64,000 nt of DNA from Ascoidea asiatica (taxonomy: Eukaryota; Ascomycota; Saccharomycetes; Ascoideales; Ascoideaceae), in contig BCKQ01000001.1 of assembly GCA_001600695.1 (NCBI GenBank), forward strand, positions 561,916 to 625,915, given 5' to 3'. Position 1 is the first letter of the stretch, and each line of letters begins with the position of its first letter. The position numbers were made by a program, and so were the translations under genes. This document shows positions 1 to 10,617 of the stretch, piece after piece. The notes beneath the pieces were generated by a model that did no database searches, was not told the origin of the DNA, and saw only the letters and a list, made by a program, of their open reading frames with translations.

Positions 1-286
1 CAGATGTATTATTAAACATATAAATATTTTCAGCAGCAACTGATGGAACTTCTGCAATCATTATACGACGAAAAGAATTTGCAAATGATGTATCTATATT
101 AATTAAATCAAAATTCGCAACTCTTTCAGATATTGAAGTTATATTAATATCAAAATTTTTTTTAAAATTTTCTAAATTCCATTCATTATTATTTATTGAA
201 TGTATTGTAGAACCTGGAAAATCAGTGGAATGAACATTGGATACATGATCATCATGTATTCTTACCAAATCCTCATCTCTAACCAT
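1..286 (-). CDS. RPC40: RNA polymerase I/III subunit AC40 (RPC40), 5' part only
   Basis: The first about 95 codons of the 40 kDa subunit shared by RNA polymerases I and III; the rest lies left of the window. The reading starts at an ATG at 286 on the minus strand and stays open to base 1. After a short N-terminal segment containing STDFPG and NEWNLENFKK comes the alpha-like assembly motif NSFRRIMIAEVPSVAAENIY, matching yeast Rpc40 nearly residue for residue. Rpc40 pairs with Rpc19 in the heterodimer that nucleates assembly of both enzymes, in place of the bacterial alpha dimer. Yeast Rpc40 is about 335 residues, so roughly 70% is missing. It is divergently transcribed from the TBC-protein gene at 1524. 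Identification is firm; nothing can be said about the C-terminal part. Confidence 0.93.
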   Translation of the reverse strand, partial: MVRDEDLVRIHDDHVSNVHSTDFPGSTIHSINNNEWNLENFKKNFDINITSISERVANFDLINIDTSFANSFRRIMIAEVPSVAAENIYMFNNTS

Positions 287-1523
287 CTTTATTCTTTATT
301 TCCTTTTTCCAATGCTTGAATATCTTTCCAAGTTTACTTCTTCTTTTCTCACTTCTTTTTTTAAACTTTTGATTATTTAAAAATATTTCAAAATGTTCCT
401 AATAAAAAATAAAAAAAAAAATGTAAGTTTATTTTCCGTGGCTGAAAAGTACGGAAACAAGATCCATATAACGGATAATATTTTATGACAGCGGTTTAAA
501 TTTTAGGGCAAAGTTATAATTTATTCAGGTCAATTTAAATTGTCCTAGAATATAGCACGTGATCATTGAAGCCAGATCCGTGGCACTGCTTTCCTCTTTC
601 CAACTTCCTGCTGCGAGTGAAGCTTTTGAAGCTTTTGAATTGCCGCCAGCAGAGCAAAGAAGCCTGCAGTGCCACCATTGTCAGGATCTAAAACAAGGAG
701 ATAAATATATCAAACAAACAAGATATATAAAAACTAGATGTATTTGAATTAAAGGAACTGCTTCTCTATCTCTCTTTTATTCTTTCTTTATTTGAAACTC
801 ATTGTTCATTATTCAGATCAATCAATCAGTTCATGCCAAAGAAAAATACCTGCAGATTACAATTTTTGTTTCTTAAGTTAATTTAAACTTGTTTGTTTAC
901 ACCACCTATTTCATTCCCGTAAAAAACTGAATCAGACGCCTATTGCAAACTAAAAATTAAAGGGATTCAAATTCAAATAAAACCACTTCAATTCAATTCA
1001 ATTCTTTCATCAATTCTAAATCAGGTTATCAATCTTAACAATCACCAAGTATTTGAATAAGCCTAAAATTCTGAATATCTTTTATATTCAATTCATTCAC
1101 TTTATTTCATTTACACTATCAATAATAATTTGAGAAAAAAAAAAGGATTAAATATTTAATACCCATCGTCTAAAATATCTAAATTTATCAATAGATCAAA
1201 TTATTTATATCAAGTATACTTACTCAAACTTATGAGTAGTATAATATACAGTATATGACTATTTATATATAAATTGTTGTAAGAAACATCAAGAAATATA
1301 AATAAATTTAAACAATTTTTTCAATTAAAAATTACCAAATAATTTCAATCAAAATTTAAATTTTACTAATTTCTACTCGGTGATCTTTAACAATAGTATT
1401 ACGTAAAAAAATTAATATTGTAACATCAGTGTCCTTTTAATTTTATCTTTTTTTTATTAACTCCCTTTTAAAAAATAAACTTTAAACAATACAATTTTTA
1501 CTTACATTATTATAAATTTAAAA
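287..1523. other. Intergenic region, divergent promoters of RPC40 and TBC gene
   Basis: About 1.2 kb between two divergent genes, with many A- and T-runs. A CACGTG hexamer lies at 556-561, followed by a patch of higher GC (about 570-690) with several short inverted repeats. No coding region with homology, tRNA or transposon is visible. A 62-codon open frame here has no ATG start and no recognisable content. Confidence 0.6.
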
Positions 1524-4499
1524 ATGTCTTTAATTAATAATAGCATTGATTCCAATATTAAACTTGTTCAAAATCAAAATCAAATTCCTCCTCCATTACC
1601 AAAAAGATCAATTTCAAATTCAATTTCAAATTCAATCTCCAATAACAATAATAATATAACTCCAAAGAAGAGAACTTCTTTAATGAATGCTGGCATTCAG
1701 ACTCCTTCTTCGTATAATTCTCCTTCATCTTCTTCTTTAAATAATTCTCAAATGCCTCGAAAACATTCAAGCTCAAATTCAAATCCAAATTCAATTTCAT
1801 ATTCAAATCCAAATTCAAATTCTTCAAACTCAACTTCTGTTTCTTCAAACATTACTACTAATAATACCACTCCCAACATAAATAATAATAGTAATAATAA
1901 TAACCATAATAATAATAATAATAGTGATGATTTTAATAATAATTTAAATGATCTAATAAATTCTTTTAGAAATCCTTCTGCTTTATTAGATCAAAATGAT
2001 ATATCTTCAACTTATAATTTAGGAGTAATTCTATTAAAAAAACAATTTGATTTAAATAATTTTAATATATCTTTTAAATCAGAATTATTTTATAATATTA
2101 AAAATTCAAAAAAATTCTTAAGATATAAATTTGATACTTTTTATCAAAATCAAATTAATAATGATAATGATAATATTAATAACTTAAATGATAATTTAAA
2201 TGATTCAAATAATCAAATACTTTTAATAGATAATTCAAATTCAAATCAAATTATTGATTGGAAATTTTTTTATCAAATTATGAATAATTTTCCTCATTAT
2301 TTTAAAAAATTTAAATCTTTAAAAAAATTTGAAAAAAAAATTTCAACATATTCTTTACCTTTTAATTTAAGATCAATTTTATATCCTTTTATTACAAATT
2401 CAAAATCAACAAAATTAGAATCAATTTATCAAAAAATTATTATTTTTTATAATGAATATAAAACAAATAAATTAAATAATAATAATGAGAATAATAATAG
2501 TACTGATGATTTATTAGAGAAAAAACTAAATTATTTAATTTTAAAAATTAAAAATTTATTCAAATTAAATCCTTCAAGTGAAATTAATAGTAATTTATTA
2601 GAAATTTTAACCAATTTTTGGTTGTATTATGAGAAATTTAATGTTTTGAATATCAATAATAATAATAATAATCAAGAAAGTTATCCAAATAAAGATTTAT
2701 TTCAAGAATTTTATTTACCTTCAAGAACTATAATAATTTTATGTAATTTATTATTAAAAAATTTTAAAAATAATTCAGATAATTCTTTAAATAATGCAGA
2801 AATTTTTTCTTTATTAATTTCATTTTATGAAAATTATTTTAATTTTAATGATAATGAAGATTTTTATATTTATAAATCAATAAATAATTTACAACTTTCC
2901 ATTTTAGCAAATAATTATAATAAAGATAAATTAACTTATATTTTAAATAGATCTTTAGAACAATATTTCCCTGAACTATTATTATTTCTTTCAACTAATG
3001 GTATTTCTTCTGATTTAATTATTAATCATTATTTATTTCAATTTTTTTTTAATTTATCTGATAATAAAAAAATATTTGATAATGATCCACCTAAATTACC
3101 TTCAAGACCCACACCTTCTTCAAGAAAACCTTCAATTTCTCAAAATTCTCCAGTTAATTATGATCTTTCTATAGAACAATTATTCAAATTACTTGATATG
3201 GTTTTATTTGAAGGTATTGAATACTTATTTAGATTTATTTTATTAATTTTTAAAAAAAATTATAATGAAATTTTTAAAATTAAAAATGGAAAAGACTTAT
3301 TAATTTTTTTGAAAAGTAATGAAATTTTAAAATTTTTAAAATCAGAAAAATATAAAATTCAAGAAATTGAAGTTAATGAAGAAGAATTTTTAAATATTCA
3401 AGAAAATGAACAAGAAGGTGCAATTGTTGAAATTTTACCTGAACAATTAATCAGTAAAAATAAAGATAAAGGAAAACATAAAGAAGATTTGAAACATAAT
3501 TCTAAAAATAATGAAATTAATGATATTGATACAACAATAGTTTTAGAATCAAATCTTAAAGAAATCAAAGAAGAAAATGAAGATGAAGTTGAAAATGATA
3601 AAAAAGGTAAAGATAAGAAAGATTCAAAAGAGAATGAGCATACGTTTCATATAAGGATTAAGAGCCCTAAAACCTTCAATGATTTCATCAAAGAAAGTTT
3701 AAACTTTCATCCCTTTTTACACAAGTTTGAGGAAGAGTTTAAAATTTTAGATGATACTTTAAAAAGAAAAAATGGGGAAATCATAGAAAGTGATTTAGAA
3801 ATTGGAAACATAATGGATGATGATGATGCGGAGCATAATTCCTCTATTGTTGACAAGGACTCTTTATTCGATAGAAGAACTAGTAATGGTAATAATAATA
3901 CTCGCAAAGTTTCAAAAAGTTCAGTTGTTTCTCCAATATCATCAGTTTCTAATTCTTCTACCAATATAAAAAGTAGTTTTAGTATGAATCTAGGAACAAA
4001 TAGTTCTTTAAATGATGCAAACATTGAATTAAAAAATCTTAGAAAATCAGTTAGTATACTTGAAGAAAAAAAATTAAAAGTAGAAAGTAATCTTGCAACT
4101 TTGAAACCTACTCATGAAAGTTATATTGTGGAAAATATTAAAAATAGAGATATCTTAAGTGATTCTGCAAAATTGAACAAAGAATTAAAACTCAAAAAAT
4201 CCCAATTGGAAAATGAATTAAATAATTTGCAAATGATTCAAAATCTTCACATAACTAGAAATAGAAATATCAAAACTCAACAGATCAATGATGACCTTAA
4301 ATTACAAGTGGAAAGCTTACAAAAAACTGTAAGCAACTTTGAAAAAGAAAAAAAGGAAAATGAATTGGCTAGATTAGAAAGAGAAAAACAAAAAGCTGAA
4401 GCCAGCCATGAAAAGCAAAATAGTTTCAATGGATTATTGAATGCTTCAAATGGGCTAAAAGGTTTGGGACGAAGATTTTCTGTCAGAAGAAAAAAGTGA
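1524..4499 (+). CDS. TBC-domain protein, GYP5/GYL1-like, with degenerate catalytic fingers
   Basis: 991 residues. Residues 1-150 are a Ser/Asn-rich linker with a proline motif (PPPLPKR), a possible SH3 ligand. Residues about 274-595 read as a TBC (Rab-GAP) fold: SLPFNLRSILYPF matches the start of the domain, and late motifs such as YFPELLLFLSTNGISSD and LLDMVLFEGIEYLFRF match the C-terminal TBC helices. Residues about 600-720 are charged. Residues 832-975 form a long coiled coil ending in a basic tail. This order (N-terminal linker, TBC, C-terminal coiled coil) is that of yeast Gyp5 and Gyl1, which act on Ypt1/Sec4 in polarised secretion. The usual IxxDxxR arginine-finger and YxQ glutamine-finger motifs are not evident: the corresponding stretches read LILKIKNLF and LYYEKFNVLN. 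It may therefore be a non-catalytic Gyl1-type partner. Several Asn-rich insertions interrupt the domain. Confidence 0.7.
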   Translation: MSLINNSIDSNIKLVQNQNQIPPPLPKRSISNSISNSISNNNNNITPKKRTSLMNAGIQTPSSYNSPSSSSLNNSQMPRKHSSSNSNPNSISYSNPNSNSSNSTSVSSNITTNNTTPNINNNSNNNNHNNNNNSDDFNNNLNDLINSFRNPSALLDQNDISSTYNLGVILLKKQFDLNNFNISFKSELFYNIKNSKKFLRYKFDTFYQNQINNDNDNINNLNDNLNDSNNQILLIDNSNSNQIIDWKFFYQIMNNFPHYFKKFKSLKKFEKKISTYSLPFNLRSILYPFITNSKSTKLESIYQKIIIFYNEYKTNKLNNNNENNNSTDDLLEKKLNYLILKIKNLFKLNPSSEINSNLLEILTNFWLYYEKFNVLNINNNNNNQESYPNKDLFQEFYLPSRTIIILCNLLLKNFKNNSDNSLNNAEIFSLLISFYENYFNFNDNEDFYIYKSINNLQLSILANNYNKDKLTYILNRSLEQYFPELLLFLSTNGISSDLIINHYLFQFFFNLSDNKKIFDNDPPKLPSRPTPSSRKPSISQNSPVNYDLSIEQLFKLLDMVLFEGIEYLFRFILLIFKKNYNEIFKIKNGKDLLIFLKSNEILKFLKSEKYKIQEIEVNEEEFLNIQENEQEGAIVEILPEQLISKNKDKGKHKEDLKHNSKNNEINDIDTTIVLESNLKEIKEENEDEVENDKKGKDKKDSKENEHTFHIRIKSPKTFNDFIKESLNFHPFLHKFEEEFKILDDTLKRKNGEIIESDLEIGNIMDDDDAEHNSSIVDKDSLFDRRTSNGNNNTRKVSKSSVVSPISSVSNSSTNIKSSFSMNLGTNSSLNDANIELKNLRKSVSILEEKKLKVESNLATLKPTHESYIVENIKNRDILSDSAKLNKELKLKKSQLENELNNLQMIQNLHITRNRNIKTQQINDDLKLQVESLQKTVSNFEKEKKENELARLEREKQKAEASHEKQNSFNGLLNASNGLKGLGRRFSVRRKK

Positions 4500-4616
4500 T
4501 TTTTTTATTTTTCTCTCTTAGCAATATTTTTGAAATGTACATACGATATATATCGTAATTTACAATTGTTTTTGCAAACGAATTACTTTGTTCGATAATT
4601 ATAAGTTATAATATCA

Positions 4617-6671
4617 TCATATATTTCTATTAATCTTTCTTCTAGAAATACAAGTTCTACCAAATGAATAAGCCAACCCTATCGCAAAATAGAACACCAT
4701 AAGTATTGAAAATATTATAATGACCATTCTTAATAAATCTCTTGTCTCATCTAGTACTTTAAAGAACATTGTATTTAGTACTACGGTTGAACTTTGATTT
4801 TGATTCAGGGACTCGATGGTACTTGCTTCCCAAGATATATTACCGATTATAAAAATATCTTCTATCTGAGAGGAGATGCTTTCTTTCAAACTTTCAAACA
4901 AAGTTGTTGAATAATCATCACTTTCATCGCTATCAAACCAATCTTCAATGATTTCTGTTGTTGATTCAATCACTTCTTGGAAAAAATCCTCAAGAATTGA
5001 AGAGTATTCAATTTCATTTGTTGCTGAAGATCTTTTTCTTTTGGAAGAATATGATGAAAGATCTGTTGAAATGTAATCCATATTTAAAAAATGATTTTTG
5101 TAATGTTTGAGATATAAAAAGTTGATTATAAAAAATAAATCAAATTGAAATAGCGTTAAAAAATTTGAGCCTGAAGGTAAACTGAATAGATAATTTAATA
5201 ACCAATTAAATTGAATAAAGTAAATTTGACCCAATTTTTGAAATTTTGTTCCAATTCTTTCAATATTGAGAAGCAAATCAATTGATTTATGTATCAAAGG
5301 ATTGTTTAAATGGGACATTAAACTTATTGGATCCATTTTTCTTTCTGATCTTTGCAAATCTTCATTATTATTTTCGTCTTTACTCAAATAAAAACTTCTG
5401 AAAGGTAAAGAAACTAAAAAAGAATTTGAATCTTCTTGTTGGATTCTAAAGTTTAGCCAATTTATTATCATGTCGGACAGAATTATTAAAAATATTAAAC
5501 ATAGAATTATTATCAAATTTCTTTTAAATAAAGAATTTCCAAGATTTTTAAAATTCAGCTGAATAGTGGTGCTATTATTATTATCATCATTGATATTATC
5601 ATCATCGATAACTATTGTACTTGAATTTTTGACAGTGAAGTAATTATCAGAGTTTTTAAAACTAGATAGATTCTCATTATATGAATTCCTCAAAAGATCA
5701 GTTAAATTTGAAAATTTCTTGTTCAATTTGTTCAAATTTGAAGAATTTGAGGAATATAAAGAATAATCTGAATCATTCAAATTTAAAATTTTTTTATCAA
5801 TTGAATTGATTAATTGATTTTTTATTATTTTGGTAGAGTTATTTGCAAAACTTTTGACTTTTGATAATGCTTTATAATTTGAATCATTGAATGAATTTTT
5901 TTCTTCTATTAATAATTCATTTAGATTTGAAATAAATATAGATGATAAATTTTTGAAAGGACTATTCAATAAAGAATTTGAATCGATTATAGTTCCATTA
6001 TTCATCAAAGTATCTATTGTATCACTTAAAGTAGAATCAAAAGAAATTGAATCACTTTCAATTGTTGTCAAAGTATCATAAATATTTTTATTTAATTCTG
6101 TTAAATTATTTACAATTGTTAAATTTAAATTTGAGAAAGAATTCAATTCAGATTTATTAAAACTTTCAAAATTTGATTCAATAGTTGAATAATTAAAATT
6201 TATTAAACTTGATAAATTTGAATAATTTATTGAAGGATTGAATTTGTTAATTGAAGATATTATTTTATTTAAATAATTAGAATTATTATCTAAAATTTCA
6301 TTTACTAGGTAATCAGTTTCTTCCGAAATTGCATAAATTGAAGAATTGAAACTTTCTTCAGATAAATCCAAGATTAAATTAAATGATTTTTCAGTAGAAT
6401 TTATAATATTTTCAAATTTTATATAATTCACATACTCTGAAGTAAAATAGTTTTCTGATTCCAAATTAATAGTAGAATTTGAATTTGAATTGGTTAGGAT
6501 AGAATAAGATAAATTTGAAAAAAATATTGAAAAAATCTTCAAATTTATAATCAAAATTATAGCTAAAATTACTCTGAGATTTATAAATGAGTAAGTTAAT
6601 TTTGATCTTAAACAAAGATATGGAGTTGGAGAGTCTATTCTATTACCTGTTTTTAAATCGAAATCTAGCAT
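4617..6671 (-). CDS. PRM1: Plasma membrane fusion protein PRM1
   Basis: 684 residues, close to yeast Prm1 (661). Prm1 is a pheromone-induced multispanning protein that stabilises plasma-membrane fusion during mating. After PYLCLRSKLTYSF comes TM1 (about 32-51), then a long extracellular loop with many N-glycosylation sequons, TM2 (about 381-400), a cytosolic stretch containing MDPISLMSHLNNP, TM3 (about 500-520), a second extracellular loop with NISWEASTIESLNQ, and TM4 (about 648-672) with a short basic tail. The N-terminal PYLxLRxKL motif and the DPI(S/E) segment before the third membrane span are family marks. The ATG at 6671 is the only plausible start. It converges on the TBC gene with a 117-bp spacer. 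One TGAAACA (Ste12-type) site lies about 520 bp upstream. Identification rests on topology plus short motifs, not on full alignment. Confidence 0.75.
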   Translation of the reverse strand: MLDFDLKTGNRIDSPTPYLCLRSKLTYSFINLRVILAIILIINLKIFSIFFSNLSYSILTNSNSNSTINLESENYFTSEYVNYIKFENIINSTEKSFNLILDLSEESFNSSIYAISEETDYLVNEILDNNSNYLNKIISSINKFNPSINYSNLSSLINFNYSTIESNFESFNKSELNSFSNLNLTIVNNLTELNKNIYDTLTTIESDSISFDSTLSDTIDTLMNNGTIIDSNSLLNSPFKNLSSIFISNLNELLIEEKNSFNDSNYKALSKVKSFANNSTKIIKNQLINSIDKKILNLNDSDYSLYSSNSSNLNKLNKKFSNLTDLLRNSYNENLSSFKNSDNYFTVKNSSTIVIDDDNINDDNNNSTTIQLNFKNLGNSLFKRNLIIILCLIFLIILSDMIINWLNFRIQQEDSNSFLVSLPFRSFYLSKDENNNEDLQRSERKMDPISLMSHLNNPLIHKSIDLLLNIERIGTKFQKLGQIYFIQFNWLLNYLFSLPSGSNFLTLFQFDLFFIINFLYLKHYKNHFLNMDYISTDLSSYSSKRKRSSATNEIEYSSILEDFFQEVIESTTEIIEDWFDSDESDDYSTTLFESLKESISSQIEDIFIIGNISWEASTIESLNQNQSSTVVLNTMFFKVLDETRDLLRMVIIIFSILMVFYFAIGLAYSFGRTCISRRKINRNI

Positions 6672-7188
6672 TGAAAATTTTTCTTTATATATTTCTTAGT
6701 TTTTCATGTAAAAAAATAATTTTAATATTTTTTTTTCCTTCATAACAATAAGATAAAAGCTTTAATTAAAATATATAAATTAACACCTTTATATTTTATT
6801 GTCATTTCAAAGAAGAAGCTATTATATAAAGGAAGTTCACTTTAATCATTTTGAATGATTCCTGTTAAAGTTTTATTGACAAATTCATAAAAGTTAGAGC
6901 TAATTCTATATATCATATTTATTAAATTTGTAACAGTGTAGAACAATGTTGACTAAGTATTATTTGTTCATTAAAGCTTAGAGGTGAACAGTAAGAATCA
7001 AAATCATATTCAATTGTTAAGAAACTAATGAAAAGAAATGCTAAGAAAAGTTTCAATAAGATAAGTTAGAATATGATATACCTTAATATTTTTTCAGAGA
7101 TAATCACTTCATATTTAAAAAAAATGATTGGTTTTCAAGCAAAAAAATTGGAAATTATAATTAGGAAATCAAAATTATGTTTTGATTA

Positions 7189-7195
7189 TGTTTCA
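7189..7195 (-). promoter_or_regulatory. Possible pheromone response element (TGAAACA) upstream of PRM1
   Basis: A perfect TGAAACA on the minus strand about 520 bp 5' of the PRM1 start. Ste12 binds this heptamer and PRM1 is pheromone-regulated in S. cerevisiae. A single copy at this distance in AT-rich DNA can arise by chance; the same heptamer also occurs at unrelated places in the window. Confidence 0.3.
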
Positions 7196-7994
7196 AGCTT
7201 TTACACATACTCGTACAGTGACAAATACTGATTACAATGATCACGTGTTTTTGCTTTTGAGCCTTCTTTAAATCCGCACATTTTTCCTAAAAAAATAATG
7301 TGGCTGATTAGGGCATAACTTTTTCAATTTTCTAGCGCAAAACCTTAAGTAAACCCTAAATTTTATTATTTTAAGTTTAGGATAAAACGGTCAAAACACA
7401 ATTTAAACGTTAAGTTATTTGAAGTGCCAACTCTAAATATCGAAGTTGGCCAAAATCTGGAAAAAAACAAAATATAAAATAAAACATGAGCCAAGAAGTA
7501 TTTCAACGACAAGTTTATGTTTTTGTTACTCTTCAGAAAACTACAAAAACTAAGCAGATCTTTTTTCTGGGCTTTGATATTTAACATTTAAAAGATTTGA
7601 GAAAAGAAAAACAGCAAGAAAGTTTACATGAAACCCTTTTCGAGGATAGATTTTTTTGTATTGTTGCTTCAAACAATATAAAAAATATATTACTTGAAAG
7701 TAGAGCTAGAACTTTGATCTATAACAGTGATAAAAGCATTTGAGGAATATACTACAAGTGTTTTAGCTCTTAGAAAAAAAAAATCAATTATTACTTCAAT
7801 AATCCAAGAAGGAAAAAACAAAATTTTCGCATACTATTATATAAAAGCTTTTTCAGTTCGATTTCCGATTTTGATTTTGGGGTCTAAAGAAATGAAGTAT
7901 CCTATTTTCTACTTGAACTTTTAGTATAAACAATAATAGCCAGTGTAATGCTAATTTGAAAATTGACATCTAAAAAGTTTAATATCTCTGATAT

Positions 7995-8460
7995 ATTGGA
8001 AATGAAGACTTTATTGAACTTAGTTTTGAAGACTTAGCAAAAGATGAAGGACAAGTGAACTTGAATTCTATAAGCAGCTTTTAATCAATAACCAATCTCT
8101 ACTCAAATTTTTAAAATTTATAAAGTGTTGTTATTGTACAACTCAGCTTGAAGAAGTAAGTGACAAGATATATTACTGAAAAATCTATTTCTTTCATAAA
8201 ATTGAAAGAAACCTATACAAAGTTTTAATAAAACATTAGTTAATAAAAAGCTAAAATTCTAACTAACATAGTTAAATCATTGATATTGTTGAACCTAAAA
8301 CTGGTAGATTGTTTGAAAAGACATTCTCGAATTTTCCTCAAAATTTATAAATTTGGAAGAAATAAATTTTATTATACATAAATCACTTAAGGGCCAGTTC
8401 ACGATTGATTTGGCATCATTGAAAAGTTTTTTTTTAGGTTCTTTTTTGGGAAGGCAATGA
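7995..8460 (+). pseudogene. Decayed coding fragments, family unknown
   Basis: Two open stretches read like protein but are separated by stops and a frame change. The first (7995-8084, 29 codons) contains ELSFEDLAKDEGQ. The second (8323-8460, 45 codons) contains FINLEEINFIIHKSLKGQF and ASLKSFFLGSF. They lie just downstream of the stop of LRR-A, on the opposite strand. The leucine spacing of the second piece is loosely like a leucine-rich repeat, but this is inference. Neither has a start codon. Confidence 0.25.
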
Positions 8461-8668
8461 ACGATATGTTTTACCAGATTTCATTAATAGAATAAAGTTA
8501 TAGTACATATTGACTTTGATGAGTGTGATATATTATCAAAATAATGTTAATTTATTTTTGAAACTGAATATTTATAAAAAAGTTTTTTATTTGTTTCAAA
8601 AATAATATAAATATTTTACTAAAACAAGGATAAGTTTGAATGAATAGGCAATCGAGTATATTACTGAC

Positions 8669-10483
8669 CTAGAAATCTGTAAGCAGATAAGTTCCTCTTT
8701 TCGCATGCCTTCTATACCAACTAATATCAACAAATCTCAAAATATCCACCGATTCGTTTCTTGTATATCCACTTTGAGTAGTATCTGACAAACTTTTCAC
8801 AAATTTTAAATCCTTATTACCTCTAAGATCAAGATACTTTATATTTTTATTAAGAGTTTTTCCAATCAAAATCGATATGGATTTAATTTTATTATATTGT
8901 AAATCTAAAATCTTAAGATTACCTAAATAGCTAAAATTTTTAATTTCACTTAATTCATTTTTTGAAATAAATAATGATTTCAAATTTACTAAATTATTTA
9001 AATTTTCTAAATTTTTAATATGATTTGAATTTAAAAATAATTTCTTTAAGTTAATTAACTCATTTAAATATTCTATTTTGGCAATTTGATTTTTTGATAA
9101 ATCTAAAACTGTGAGATTTTTTAAATTATCTAGATTTTCAATTTTTTTAATTTTATTAGTATTTAGATAAAGAATTTTTAAAAATTTAAATGAATCTAAT
9201 CTACCAATTTTTTCTATTTGATTTAAACTTAAATCTAAAATTTCAAGATTTACTAAATTACCTAAATTTTCAATTTCACTTAGATTATTTCCTGAAATGT
9301 ATAAAGATTTTAAATTTACTAAATCATTTAAATTTTTCAATTTAGATATTTGATTTCCTGATAAATTTAAAATTTCAAGATTTTTTAAATTATTTAAATT
9401 TTCAATTTTTTCAATTTTATTATTTTGTAAATATAATTTTTTTAAATTAATTAAATAATTTAAATTTTCTATTTTAACTATTTTATTTCTTGTAAAATTC
9501 AAGACCTTTAAATTATCTAGAAGAGAAATTTCATCAGTTAAATTTGAGATAAAATTATCTGATAAATCTAAAAATATTAAATTTTTTGGTAAATTTTCTA
9601 ACACTGAGATTAAAGATTTATTGAAATATAAAACTTTTAAACTTTTAAAACCTTTTAAAAAATCAGGGATTATTTTAAATTTTAAACCTTTTAAAGCAAT
9701 AAATTTTAAATTTGATAAATTTGAGAAATTTGCACAATTGAATAAAAAAGGTTCATCTTGTTCTGGATTAAAAAATTGCTCACAATATCTAATATATAAA
9801 TATTCAAGATTTGTACAAAATTTTAAAATATATAAAAAAGTAGCATTTTTTAAGTATGAATTTACTAATGTTTTTAAGTATTTACAAGATAATAAAAACT
9901 CAATTGAAAAATTAAAATAAGAATCTCCAATAATTTCATAATTTGAAAAATCTCTAAGAGATAAAATTTGTCTTGCTTGAGTACCAGAGTTAAATTTAAA
10001 ATTAAATTCAGTATAATTAGGATATTGAGTATCAGTTACTGAATTTTGATATACAAAATTCTTTAAATTTTCGAATTGATCTTTTAAATTCAAACTGAAA
10101 TCTTTTGCAAGAAGAAAAAATTCAAAATCTAATTTTAAATTAGTTATGAAATTTGAATTTTGTTTAAAAAATTTTGAAATATAAATTATATTATTTTCAT
10201 TATAAGCTTCTGCGATTTTGAAATAAACAATATTTTTCCACTGATTTTTATCAATTTCTATAGATAGTGAAATTGAATTTTTAAGTGATTTCAAAGATTT
10301 TAGATTTGTTGGTCTCTCTTTACTTTTATAAAAAATACTAATATTTTTAAAAAGTAAATCTTTTGAGATATATTGAATTGAATGAATATTACTTAAAGTT
10401 AATAACCATAAGATTTTAGAATTTAAATTATTAAATATCTGTCTGATTATTTGGGAATCCAATGAATATTCAATTAAAATCAT
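8669..10483 (-). CDS. F-box-like protein with SDS22-type leucine-rich repeats (LRR-A)
   Basis: 604 residues from the ATG at 10483; the frame is open for 36 more codons upstream but without an ATG, and all four tandem relatives begin MILI(K/E)Y, so this start is chosen. Residues about 7-45 look like an F-box (helices ending LWLLTLSNIHSIQYISKDLL), the segment that binds Skp1 in SCF ubiquitin ligases. A family-specific middle region contains the conserved FNSGTQARQILSLRDFSN. From about residue 290 there are roughly a dozen 22-residue repeats of the type LxxLxxLxLxxNxIxxIENL, the SDS22-like class, whose concave face usually binds protein partners. The tail has the family motif DISWYRR. It is the last gene of a four-gene minus-strand array. 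The likely role, substrate receptor of an SCF ligase, is inference; no substrate is suggested by the sequence. Confidence 0.72.
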   Translation of the reverse strand: MILIEYSLDSQIIRQIFNNLNSKILWLLTLSNIHSIQYISKDLLFKNISIFYKSKERPTNLKSLKSLKNSISLSIEIDKNQWKNIVYFKIAEAYNENNIIYISKFFKQNSNFITNLKLDFEFFLLAKDFSLNLKDQFENLKNFVYQNSVTDTQYPNYTEFNFKFNSGTQARQILSLRDFSNYEIIGDSYFNFSIEFLLSCKYLKTLVNSYLKNATFLYILKFCTNLEYLYIRYCEQFFNPEQDEPFLFNCANFSNLSNLKFIALKGLKFKIIPDFLKGFKSLKVLYFNKSLISVLENLPKNLIFLDLSDNFISNLTDEISLLDNLKVLNFTRNKIVKIENLNYLINLKKLYLQNNKIEKIENLNNLKNLEILNLSGNQISKLKNLNDLVNLKSLYISGNNLSEIENLGNLVNLEILDLSLNQIEKIGRLDSFKFLKILYLNTNKIKKIENLDNLKNLTVLDLSKNQIAKIEYLNELINLKKLFLNSNHIKNLENLNNLVNLKSLFISKNELSEIKNFSYLGNLKILDLQYNKIKSISILIGKTLNKNIKYLDLRGNKDLKFVKSLSDTTQSGYTRNESVDILRFVDISWYRRHAKRGTYLLTDF

Positions 10484-10591
10484 TTGAGTGTAGTTGAATT
10501 GATATTCGATATTTGATATTGGAAATAATAAAAAAAACAGAGATTTATGTGACTTTTCATTACCAAGGAGAATTAAGTTACGATGGCTCAC

Positions 10592-10617
10592 ATATATATA
10601 TATATATATATATATAT
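10592..10617. repeat. (AT)n dinucleotide tract
   Basis: Thirteen AT units just 5' of LRR-A, about 110 bp before its start codon. Confidence 0.95.

Larger units (their letters stand above)
6672..8668. other. Gene-poor region between PRM1 and the LRR array
   Basis: About 2 kb. It contains the PRM1 promoter on the right of 6671, a CACGTG at 7242-7247, one Ste12-like site at 7189-7195, and broken plus-strand coding fragments at 7995-8460 (listed separately). A 73-codon ATG frame on the minus strand (7366-7587) has no recognisable domain and is not called. Confidence 0.5.

Noticed and set aside
559-747. 62-codon frame upstream of the TBC gene
   Set aside because: Starts with GTG, lies in a promoter region and has no recognisable content.
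7366-7587. 73-codon minus-strand ATG frame
   Set aside because: Phe/Leu/Lys-rich as expected from AT bias, with no homology or domain; could be chance.
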